A stretch of 64,000 nucleotides of DNA from an uncultured Selenomonas sp. (GTDB lineage Bacteria; Bacillota; Negativicutes; Selenomonadales; Selenomonadaceae): contig CAMVGU010000017.1 of the NCBI GenBank assembly GCA_947167105.1, positions 1 through 64,000 on the forward strand. Direction: 5' to 3'. A program made the position numbers and the translations under genes. Each line of letters opens with the position of its first letter. Position 1 is the first letter of the stretch. The notes under the pieces were generated by a model. The model searched no databases. It was not told where the DNA came from and worked only from the letters and a program-made list of their open reading frames with translations. Shown here one piece after another: positions 24,858-32,091 of the stretch.

Positions 24858-26063
24858 TCACACCTTCTCTGCTTCTACGCGATTGCGCCCCTTGTTCTTC
24901 GCCCGGTAAAGAGCTTCATCCATGCGCTCGAACATGGCCTCCGGCGGATCTCCCCGCCCATGCCAGACCGCGCAGCCAATGCTGACTGTCACGGGCTGCC
25001 GGGCCAGTATATCTGCTGCCGCCACCTCCCTGCGTATCCGTTCTGCCAGCATGGCAGCTTGGGAAAGGCTGTGGCCTGGACAGAGGACAATGAATTCCTC
25101 GCCCCCCCAGCGAAACAGCCATTCGGGAGTAGCTATCGCCTGACGCACAGCCTCCGTGAAGCGCACTAGCACCTCATCCCCGGTATCGTGGCCGTAGGTA
25201 TCATTCACGGACTTGAAATGATCGATATCCAGCATCAGGAGGGCAAAGGGCAGGGGTTCCCCTGTCTGGGGGTGCATGAGCCCCGCGATTTTACGGTCGA
25301 AGGCCCTGCGGCTCTTGCAGCCTGTCAGCTCATCCTCATCCGTGCGCTCCTGGGCTATGCGTATCTCCTCCTCCAATCCGAAGGCATGCATCTTCAGGGC
25401 CTGCTCGCACAAAAGCTGCTCCCGCAGCAGCAGCAGGGCAAAGAAGACCAGGCTGTAGACACCGATGGGCAGCAGGAAAGTATGCCAGGGAAAGAACTGC
25501 CAGTGGCCGCAGATGCCATCCAGCCCCACCAGCAGCGCCAGGCCCAGGCAGGGCAGCATGGCTGCCCTGCTGTAGGTATTGCCCTTCCTGCTGGACTGCA
25601 GCAGCAAGCGGAAGATAGACAACTCCGCCACCACCGTCAGGGGATAGTAAATGACCTGCCCCCGCGTCAGCCCCTCCAGCCCCGCCAGCTCCAGGCCGTA
25701 AGCCCCCAGCGCCAGCACTGCAAAGACACCTATGATGCGGCGGACGAAGGGCCTGTGCTCAGGCTCCAGCACCTCATACAGCACGAGATTAGCAGGCAGG
25801 GGCATGAGGTAGAGGATAATCATAGCCAGATAGTGCCAGAAAACCGGCATGTCCACATACATGCACGTCACCCTGGCTGTGCTGACAATCCAAATCAGGA
25901 AAAGGGCGAGAAAGATAATGAAGGCCCCTTCCAGCCTCTTTCTTGCCACTCGGTTGAAATAGAAAGTGCCGACAATGAAGATGAGCATGAACACCACCGG
26001 CATGGAAAGAATATAGGGCATGTCATAAAAGACCATTGTCTTTAATGTCGCTATATCACTCAT
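24858..26063 (-). CDS. Membrane diguanylate cyclase (7TM-GGDEF)
   Basis: 401 residues: about seven transmembrane helices (1-235), a linker helix, then GGDEF with LMLDIDHFKSVNDTYGHD and WGGEEF. It resembles the neighbouring downstream gene in the membrane and GGDEF parts but lacks the periplasmic domain, so the pair looks like a tandem duplication with domain gain or loss. The ATG at 26063 has AGGAGGTGAGAGC. The stop nearly abuts the next start, so they are co-transcribed. Confidence 0.88.
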   Translation of the reverse strand: MSDIATLKTMVFYDMPYILSMPVVFMLIFIVGTFYFNRVARKRLEGAFIIFLALFLIWIVSTARVTCMYVDMPVFWHYLAMIILYLMPLPANLVLYEVLEPEHRPFVRRIIGVFAVLALGAYGLELAGLEGLTRGQVIYYPLTVVAELSIFRLLLQSSRKGNTYSRAAMLPCLGLALLVGLDGICGHWQFFPWHTFLLPIGVYSLVFFALLLLREQLLCEQALKMHAFGLEEEIRIAQERTDEDELTGCKSRRAFDRKIAGLMHPQTGEPLPFALLMLDIDHFKSVNDTYGHDTGDEVLVRFTEAVRQAIATPEWLFRWGGEEFIVLCPGHSLSQAAMLAERIRREVAAADILARQPVTVSIGCAVWHGRGDPPEAMFERMDEALYRAKNKGRNRVEAEKV

Positions 26064-26197
26064 GCTCTCACCTCCTGCCGCATAAATATCGCATACTGGT
26101 TTTATTCGCTTTTCTACCCGATTTTCCTGCCATGCAAAAGAAAAGCGCTCCGGCAAGAGCTGCCAAAGCGCTGTACGGGTCTGCATTGGTTGTCCGC

Positions 26198-27031
26198 TTA
26201 GAACATCATATTGACCAGATTGCCAACCGTGGCAAAATTCGACATCTGCACCATGGACTTGCCGGTGTAGACAGATGCCTGATTGAGCTGGTCACCGAAC
26301 ATGGAATTGATGGACGGGAAGAGCCTGGACTGCTGTCCCTCGGCGAACTGCACATGATCCTCCGCCTTGCCGGTAAGGCCATCCCTGCCCAGGATGCCCT
26401 CCACCTTGCCAGGCGATTTCACTATGGCATTCGCCAGCTTTTCCTCATCCACTTCGATAGTGCCATCCTTGGCGACATTCAGCCCGATGGTGGCGTATGT
26501 ATCCGCACGGGCAGTAGCATCGCTGAAAACCGAGCTCATACGGCTCAGTTTCTTGGAGACATCACTGTAGTCGCCAAAGAAATCCACCGCTGTATTGTAA
26601 TCATCAACAAAGCCCTTGACAGTATCCAGCACCTCTTGCATTTCTTTGCTGTACTTGGTGGTGGTGGTCTCGGTGCCATCCTCCGCAGTGCTAGTGACCG
26701 TGGAGATGGGATTTTCGCCCACTGCCTTGTAGTCCAGCCCCTTCATCGCGGAAATGGAGCTACGGAGATCCTTCATGGCGGAGCCCATATCGGCGTTGAA
26801 GACCTTCACTGCGGAATCGTAGCTGGAGACAAGCTCCGCCCTGCTGGAATTGATGCTTGCAAGGCCGCTCATGGTTGACGCCGCAGAAGATGCGCTGCCG
26901 TAATAAGAATCCCAGATGGAATTCGTCTGTGAACTCTTGCTGGAGGTACTGCCGAACAGGGACATACCGTTATTCTGGGCCATCTTGTAAAGCATATAGG
27001 TGTTATTGATGGAAGAACTGATAGAAGCCAT
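26198..27031 (-). CDS. FliD-like (flagellar cap-type) protein, orphan
   Basis: 278 residues, Ser/Ala-rich N-terminus. The second half (VDDYNTAVDFF, TYATIGLNVAKDGTIEVDEEKL, VEGILGRDGLTGKAEDHV) resembles the C-terminal part of flagellar hook-associated protein 2 (FliD). It is shorter than normal FliD and lacks that protein's N-terminal region. No flagellar genes lie nearby. The ATG at 27031 has AAAGGAGG 8 bp upstream, better than the TTG at 27037. It may be an accessory filament or adhesion protein; the role is inferred. Confidence 0.65.
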   Translation of the reverse strand: MASISSSINNTYMLYKMAQNNGMSLFGSTSSKSSQTNSIWDSYYGSASSAASTMSGLASINSSRAELVSSYDSAVKVFNADMGSAMKDLRSSISAMKGLDYKAVGENPISTVTSTAEDGTETTTTKYSKEMQEVLDTVKGFVDDYNTAVDFFGDYSDVSKKLSRMSSVFSDATARADTYATIGLNVAKDGTIEVDEEKLANAIVKSPGKVEGILGRDGLTGKAEDHVQFAEGQQSRLFPSINSMFGDQLNQASVYTGKSMVQMSNFATVGNLVNMMF

Positions 27032-27134
27032 TGCCAATCCCTCCTTTCCTTGTTCCTGGCAGACCGTGCCCCGCTAGCAGGGGGAGCGCTTCGACCGGCA
27101 CCTCCCCCGAAGCACGGCCCTGGCTTTAGTCCCC

Positions 27135-27815
27135 TTACTCAGCCCCCGTGTCAGCCTTGCCCGTCAGCTTGGCATAGAGATCATCAAAACGTTTCGTGAT
27201 CTCAGCATGGGTATCCTTGGTAATCTGGGGCATATCATCCTGGCCGGTAGCATCCTTCCAGGTAAGTCCGGCCTGCTTGAAGCCTTCCTCGACCGCATCC
27301 TGCATCTTCTTGAGCTTCTCAGGGTCGCCCCCGGCAATCGTTGAAGCCAGGTCGAAGATACGGGTAGCCACCGAATCCACCGAGTAAGCACCGCCCTCGG
27401 AAATAGCCGCCTGGGCCTCCTCCGGGGTCGTACCCACTGCCGGCAGCGCAAACCTGTCTGCGCCGATCTCCACGCCGTCAAAGTTCAGCGTGCCGATACC
27501 CAGATCCAGCCAGCCCTGCAGGCGTGCGTTCTGCTCAGTCAGGGTCTTGATCATCAACTGCTGGCTCTGCTCGATACCTGCCTTCAAGGCATCCACCTGC
27601 TCAGAAGTCAGGCCCTTGATGGCCTCATTCTGCACCTGGGCACCGACCTTGCCGGCGTTATCCGAGATATCCAGGGCATAAGCCTCGCCTGCCGTCTGGG
27701 CAGTTTCGGGCGCAGCCGTCTCGGCCCTATTGGCCGTAGCAGCCTTATTTGCGCCCTGATTGCCCGAGATAGCGCTCAGATTGGTCGTCACATTGACCAT
27801 AGCATTCACATCCAT
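27135..27815 (-). CDS. Conserved protein of unknown function
   Basis: 226 residues: an Ala/Thr-rich, probably disordered N-terminus (1-60), then a helical segment GLTSEQVDALKAGIEQSQQ, and a C-terminal domain with VDSVATRIFDLASTIAGGD and FKQAGLTWKDATG. There is no signal peptide. The ATG at 27815 follows AAAGGAGG. It lies about 100 bp before the FliD-like gene on the same strand, so a shared function in a surface structure is possible. I do not recognise the family with certainty. Confidence 0.7.
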   Translation of the reverse strand: MDVNAMVNVTTNLSAISGNQGANKAATANRAETAAPETAQTAGEAYALDISDNAGKVGAQVQNEAIKGLTSEQVDALKAGIEQSQQLMIKTLTEQNARLQGWLDLGIGTLNFDGVEIGADRFALPAVGTTPEEAQAAISEGGAYSVDSVATRIFDLASTIAGGDPEKLKKMQDAVEEGFKQAGLTWKDATGQDDMPQITKDTHAEITKRFDDLYAKLTGKADTGAE

Positions 27816-27979
27816 GTCTTTTCCTCCTTTTCCCATAAGATACAGCAGCGATTCCACTTGCGGACCCGTTAATTGATAGGACAGCCTGCCGTCAAAAAGG
27901 GCAGACCAATCCTTTCACTGCATATATCGTCATTTCCGCCTTAAAAATTAAGGCATATTCACCCTCAAAATCAATGTAT

Positions 27980-28945
27980 TCACGCCAGCACGCGCGCCAG
28001 GCGCACCAGCTCCGGGTCGAGGGTCTTGGTATTGTTCACGGCGTCGAACAGGTTGACACCGACCACCTTGCCCTCATTGAAGCCGAACACGATGTTCGTC
28101 GCGCCGGAAATGATGGCAAGAGCCGCCTTCTCCCCCAGCATGGAAGCCTTCATGCGGTCTTCCAGGGTAGGCGAGCCGCCGCGCTGGATATGGCCCAGCA
28201 CGGACACGCGGGTATCGATGCCCGTTTTTTCCTCGATGACCTTGCCCAGGCCCACGCCGGAGCCTGCCCCTTCCGCCACCACCACGATGCTGTAGCGCTT
28301 GCCCGCATCGTACATGGCCTTCAGCTCATGGCAGATGTCATCCAGGTCATACTTGACCTCCGGCACCAGGATGTACTCGGCACCACCGGCAATACCCGCC
28401 ATCATGGCCAGCCAGCCGGAATTGCGCCCCATGACCTCTACCACCATAATGCGGCGATGGGCAGAAGCCGTATCCCGCAGCTTGTTGATGGCATCAATGA
28501 TGGTGTTGGCGGCGGTGTCGCAGCCAATCGTATAGTCCATGCCCCAAACATCATTATCAATGGTTCCCGGCAGTCCCACAATGGGCATGCCTGTTTCCTT
28601 GGAGAGCAGCGAGCCGCCGGTCAGGCTGCCGTCGCCGCCGATGATGACCAGGCCCTCGATACTGTGCTTGCGCAGGTTTTCAAAGCCCTTCCTGCGGCCT
28701 TCCGGGGTCTTGAACTCCATCGAGCGCGCCGTGCCGAGGAAGGTGCCGCCCCGCTGGATCATGTCGCTGACGCTCCTGGAGGACAGCTCCACAATGTCAT
28801 CCTCCAGCATCCCCTGATAGCCGTTATTGATGCCATAGACTTTGACGCCCTCGGAAAGTGCCGTGCGTACCACCGCGCGGGCCGCTGCGTTCATGCCCGG
28901 GCTGTCACCGCCGGATGTCATTACGGCAATAGCTTTCTTGATCAA
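27980..28945 (-). CDS. pfkA: ATP-dependent 6-phosphofructokinase
   Basis: 321 residues, the usual PfkA length. It phosphorylates fructose 6-phosphate in glycolysis. Motifs: VMTSGGDSPGMNAA at the N-terminus, IGGDGSLTGG with Gly after Asp (ATP-type rather than pyrophosphate-type), GLPGTIDNDVWG with catalytic Asp, and VMGRNSGWLA. The start is a TTG (28943-28945) 9 bp after GGGAG; this gives the usual IKKAIAVMTSGGDS beginning, and no ATG is suitably placed. It has its own promoter and lies after the PTS operon, fitting sugar uptake feeding glycolysis. Confidence 0.95.
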   Translation of the reverse strand: MIKKAIAVMTSGGDSPGMNAAARAVVRTALSEGVKVYGINNGYQGMLEDDIVELSSRSVSDMIQRGGTFLGTARSMEFKTPEGRRKGFENLRKHSIEGLVIIGGDGSLTGGSLLSKETGMPIVGLPGTIDNDVWGMDYTIGCDTAANTIIDAINKLRDTASAHRRIMVVEVMGRNSGWLAMMAGIAGGAEYILVPEVKYDLDDICHELKAMYDAGKRYSIVVVAEGAGSGVGLGKVIEEKTGIDTRVSVLGHIQRGGSPTLEDRMKASMLGEKAALAIISGATNIVFGFNEGKVVGVNLFDAVNNTKTLDPELVRLARVLA

Positions 28946-29001
28946 ATTGCATCGCTCCCTGTATGCAAAATCCACTTAATGAATCTATAATCCTACTCTA
29001 T

Positions 29002-29030
29002 ATTTTACAAAAAACACGCCGAAATGTAAA
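29002..29030 (-). promoter_or_regulatory. pfkA promoter
   Basis: Minus-strand TTTACA (-35, 29025-29030), 17-bp spacer, TAAAAT (-10, 29002-29007), about 57 bp before the TTG start and downstream of the PTS terminator. Confidence 0.7.
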
Positions 29031-29051
29031 TAAAAAATAATGAAACAAATA

Positions 29052-29076
29052 AGCGGCAAGCACAAGGCTTGCCGCT
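29052..29076 (-). terminator. Terminator of the mannose-type PTS operon
   Basis: 10-bp perfect stem AGCGGCAAGC (29067-29076 paired with 29052-29061) with a 5-nt loop, followed on the minus strand by a T-rich tail (TATTTGTTT). It lies 29 bp after the IID stop. Confidence 0.85.
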
Positions 29077-29104
29077 CACTGTATAGGGAATTTTATGGGA
29101 AAGC

Positions 29105-29929
29105 TTACTTGACGCTCATGATGCCCAGCGCATAGCAGACAATGCCCAGGGCGAACAGGCCGAAGATAATCCAGATGGCATTAACCTTCTGCTTCAAGAG
29201 GCCCATGCACATGAAGGTCAGGAACAGGGGGACAAGGCCAGGCATCAGGCTGTCCAGGATGCCCTGAACGGTTGTCACCACATGCTCGCCGAGCTGGTTG
29301 TCATACTCAGCCACGACCACCGGGATATTGACACTGGTCCATTTATTGACCAGTGCGCCCATGACGAAGAGGCCCAGGATGGAAGCGCCTTCCGTCAGTT
29401 TCTGCAGCTTGTTGCCGGCCACATCCTGCACGATATCGGTACCCTTGTTGTAGCCGTACTTGATGCCATAGTAACGGACGAAGAGACGCACAGCGTTAAA
29501 GAGCACGAAGAAGGTCAGAGGTCCCAGCAGGCTGCCGGAAGCAGCGATGGAAGCACCGAGAGCAGCCGTGATAGGACGGAGGGTGCCCCAGAAAATCGGG
29601 TCGCCCACACCGGCCAGAGGGCCCATCATACCGACCTTGATGCCGTTGATAACGGAATCGGGGATGTCGGCGCCATTGGCCTTCTTTTCCTCCATGGCGG
29701 CGGTGATGCCGATAATCGGTGCAGTCACGAAAGGCTGGGTGTTATAGAACTCCAGGTGGCGCTTCAGAGCGGCCTTGAGCTCATCGCCTTCATAGAGGCG
29801 CTTCAGGATAGGGACCATGCCGAAGCAGTATCCAAGGCCCTGCATACGTTCCATGTTCCAGGAAGCCTGCAGGAAGTTAGAGCGGATGAATGCCCAGAAA
29901 AAATCAGAGCCAGTGAGTTTCTTTTCCAT
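29105..29929 (-). CDS. PTS mannose-family EIID
   Basis: 274 residues. The mannose-family IID component begins with the typical KKLTGSDFFWAFIRSNFLQASWN and has GLGYCFGMVPILKRLY, GPLAGVGDPIFWGTLRP and C-terminal hydrophobic helices. With IIC it forms the membrane channel for sugar uptake. The ATG follows GAGGAGGGAGACTAAACA, and the gene is the last of a four-gene operon. Substrate (mannose, fructose, sorbose or another hexose) cannot be fixed from sequence. Confidence 0.93.
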   Translation of the reverse strand: MEKKLTGSDFFWAFIRSNFLQASWNMERMQGLGYCFGMVPILKRLYEGDELKAALKRHLEFYNTQPFVTAPIIGITAAMEEKKANGADIPDSVINGIKVGMMGPLAGVGDPIFWGTLRPITAALGASIAASGSLLGPLTFFVLFNAVRLFVRYYGIKYGYNKGTDIVQDVAGNKLQKLTEGASILGLFVMGALVNKWTSVNIPVVVAEYDNQLGEHVVTTVQGILDSLMPGLVPLFLTFMCMGLLKQKVNAIWIIFGLFALGIVCYALGIMSVK

Positions 29930-29949
29930 TGTTTAGTCTCCCTCCTCTA

Positions 29950-30756
29950 TCAGTCAAGTTCGTCGTCAAGATCGCTGGCGGAGCTGGATGCACCTGCGGC
30001 AGCCACCACCTGCGGAGCCTGATACTTCGGATTCAGCTGGATGTAGATGATAGCGGCAACGAGGCCGATAACGCCCAGGGCAACCAGGTTGAAGTCAGTG
30101 TAAGCAGCCACGACGAAACCGAGGAAGAAGAAGGGCATGAGGTAATTGGCACCCATCATGTTGATGACCATCGCATAACCTACGACAACGATGAAGCCGG
30201 AAGCAACCTGCAGGCCGCCCGTGATGACAGGCGGGATAGCTGCCAGCATGCTCTGGACAGCATCAGTGCCAACATACATGGCAACAAGGACAGCGGGGAC
30301 ACCAACGCGCAGGCCCTGGAAGAGCAGCGCCAGATAATGGCACATGTCAATGCCGAAGGTGGAACCTTTCTCGGCATAGCCATCAGCCCAGTGCTGGAAC
30401 ACAACGGAAACGGTCTTACAAATGATAGCGAGAACCTGGCCGGCAGCAGCGATAGGCATGGCGATAGCAATACCAGCGCCGATGCTCTGATGGCCGGCAA
30501 TGACAAGGATGGTGGAAATGACGGAGGCAAGAGCCGCATCAGGCGCAATCGCCGCGCCGATGTTCATCCAGCCGAGGGCGATCATTTCCAGGGTACCGCC
30601 GATGATGATGCCCGTTGTCATATCCCCCAGCACCAGGCCCGTAGCCGTGCAGGCTATCAGGGGACGGTGAGTCTGGAATTCATCCAGGCAGCTGCCCATA
30701 CCGGCAATCGTGCCATAGATGAATATGAGGAGAATTTGGATACCATTGATTTCCAT
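29950..30756 (-). CDS. PTS mannose-family EIIC
   Basis: 268 residues with about eight hydrophobic helices. Typical EIIC-man features include GSCLDEFQTHRPLIACTATGL, LGDMTTGIIIGGTLEMIALGWMNIGAAIAPDAALA and IAMPIAAAGQ. ATG 30756 has GGAGGAAAGCTATT upstream; a longer frame has no ribosome binding site. The C-terminal tail is Ala/Ser/Asp-rich. The spacing to IID is 20 bp. Confidence 0.93.
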   Translation of the reverse strand: MEINGIQILLIFIYGTIAGMGSCLDEFQTHRPLIACTATGLVLGDMTTGIIIGGTLEMIALGWMNIGAAIAPDAALASVISTILVIAGHQSIGAGIAIAMPIAAAGQVLAIICKTVSVVFQHWADGYAEKGSTFGIDMCHYLALLFQGLRVGVPAVLVAMYVGTDAVQSMLAAIPPVITGGLQVASGFIVVVGYAMVINMMGANYLMPFFFLGFVVAAYTDFNLVALGVIGLVAAIIYIQLNPKYQAPQVVAAAGASSSASDLDDELD

Positions 30757-30849
30757 AATAGCTTTCCTCCATATCTTTATGAACATATATGAATCCGGCG
30801 TCCGGCCCTGCCCATGCCAGCAGGGCCTTCTGCCAAAAAACGAACCATT

Positions 30850-31326
30850 TTACTTCAGCACATCCATCAGCATGACTTTCTTATCGGTATCGACCTTGCG
30901 GATCTCCAGCTCGATGCCCATCTCGTTGAGCTTCTTAAATGCCGCGATATCCTTATCGTCCACGGAAACAGCCCCCGTAATCTGGTGCTTGCCTTCCTTG
31001 AAGCTCATGCCGCCGATATTGATGCTCTTGATATCCACGCCATGCTCGATCATGTAGAGCACGCTGGTGGGATTCGTGAAGAGCAGCAGGCACTTATCAT
31101 CAGCATACTTGGGATTCTCATATACGCGGATGGCCTTGTCCAGGTCAACAACATGGCTCTTGATGCCTGCCGGAGCAACCTGCTTCAAGAGAGTGGAACG
31201 AATCTGATCCTTCGCCACATCGTCATCGCAGACGATGATACGGGTGCAGCCCGTCACCTTGGACCAGACAGTAGCCACCTGGCCATGTATCAGGCGGTCA
31301 TCAATTCTTGCAAGTACAATCTTCAT
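30850..31326 (-). CDS. PTS mannose-family EIIB
   Basis: 158 residues, the normal size. The phosphorylated histidine is H14 in RIDDRLIHGQVATVW. It takes phosphate from IIA and passes it to the incoming sugar on the cytoplasmic side. It starts 1 bp after the IIA stop (TGAGATG), behind AGGAGGATCTCTGAG. IIA and IIB are separate genes here, not fused as in E. coli ManX. Confidence 0.94.
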   Translation of the reverse strand: MKIVLARIDDRLIHGQVATVWSKVTGCTRIIVCDDDVAKDQIRSTLLKQVAPAGIKSHVVDLDKAIRVYENPKYADDKCLLLFTNPTSVLYMIEHGVDIKSINIGGMSFKEGKHQITGAVSVDDKDIAAFKKLNEMGIELEIRKVDTDKKVMLMDVLK

Positions 31327-31327
31327 C

Positions 31328-31765
31328 TCAGAGATCCTCCTCCTCATCATCGGAAACATTGCTGGCGTGGAAGGTCTGGGTGCCGTTCTTGCCTGCATCC
31401 ACTGCCTTCTGCATGAGCTCCTTGATATCAGAACCCTCGTCCATCAGCTGGGCGCTGCACATCTCGATGAGCATGGGCAGGTTGACGCCGGTCACGATGC
31501 CGTAGTTCTCATTCGAGATGACCATACGGCAGGCTGCATTGTACGGGCTGCCGCCGAACAGGTCATTCAGGAAGAGCACGCCGCCGTCACAGGCAGAGCC
31601 CAGTTCTTCGATAGCTGCCTCGTACTTCTTCACCACATCATCAGGCCCCTCGCCCGGGACGAGGGTCACAGCGCGCACATTCTTCTGCTCGCCGCAAATC
31701 ATCTCGCAGGACTTGACAAGTTCCTGTGCGAAGATTCCGTGGGTACCAACAATGATTGCAAACAT
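31328..31765 (-). CDS. PTS mannose-family EIIA
   Basis: 145 residues. Active-site H9 lies in IIVGTHGIFAQEL, and the second conserved segment is FLNDLFGGSPYNAA. It is phosphorylated by HPr and feeds IIB. It is the first gene of the operon; its ATG lies about 83 bp after a sigma-54 promoter. The acidic tail DDEEEDL is unusual for the family. The 5' leader can form an 8-bp hairpin, AATGCCGG/CCGGCATT (31801-31827), with no T-run, so it is not a terminator. Confidence 0.94.
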   Translation of the reverse strand: MFAIIVGTHGIFAQELVKSCEMICGEQKNVRAVTLVPGEGPDDVVKKYEAAIEELGSACDGGVLFLNDLFGGSPYNAACRMVISNENYGIVTGVNLPMLIEMCSAQLMDEGSDIKELMQKAVDAGKNGTQTFHASNVSDDEEEDL

Positions 31766-31847
31766 CTACAAATACCCCCTTAGAAAATTTTAAACGGCGT
31801 AATGCCGGCCTGATCCTCTCCGGCATTTTCCTCTGCCCTTACAATAC

Positions 31848-31863
31848 GCAAGAAGCGTGCCAA
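31848..31863 (-). promoter_or_regulatory. Sigma-54 promoter of the PTS operon
   Basis: Minus strand reads TTGGCACGCTTCTTGC, matching the -24/-12 consensus TGGCAC-N5-TTGC exactly. It lies 83 bp before the IIA start, as expected for a LevR-controlled PTS operon. Confidence 0.92.
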
Positions 31864-31967
31864 CTTTGTGTATCACCTGAAGAAAATCTGAAAAGCCTTG
31901 ATTTTGCAGGTTTTTTTCAGATTAAAAATTTCCGTTCAAATGGGCATATAATACAGTAAATGTTTTT

Positions 31968-32022
31968 TTGATACACTAGTGTATCAAAAATTTGTTTTTT
32001 GATACACTGTTAAGAGTATCAA
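31968..32022. promoter_or_regulatory. Two palindromic activator sites for the LevR-type regulator
   Basis: Site 1 (31968-31987) is the perfect palindrome TTGATACACTAGTGTATCAA. Site 2 (31999-32022) has TTGATACACT and AGAGTATCAA arms around a short spacer. Their centres are 33 bp apart, about three helical turns, and 110-170 bp upstream of the sigma-54 promoter, the standard place for an enhancer-binding protein. Confidence 0.85.
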
Positions 32023-32025
32023 CGC

Positions 32026-32072
32026 AAAAAAATACACTATGACATTCGTCATGCCATAGCGTATTTTCTGTA
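32026..32072 (-). terminator. Terminator of the levR-type gene
   Basis: Imperfect long stem on the minus strand (AAAATACGCTATGGCAT ... ATGTCATAGTGTATTTT) with a GACGA-type loop and a run of seven T. It begins about 20 bp after the regulator's stop and ends just before the activator sites. Confidence 0.75.
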
Positions 32073-32091
32073 TCAAAATTTAGGACATATG

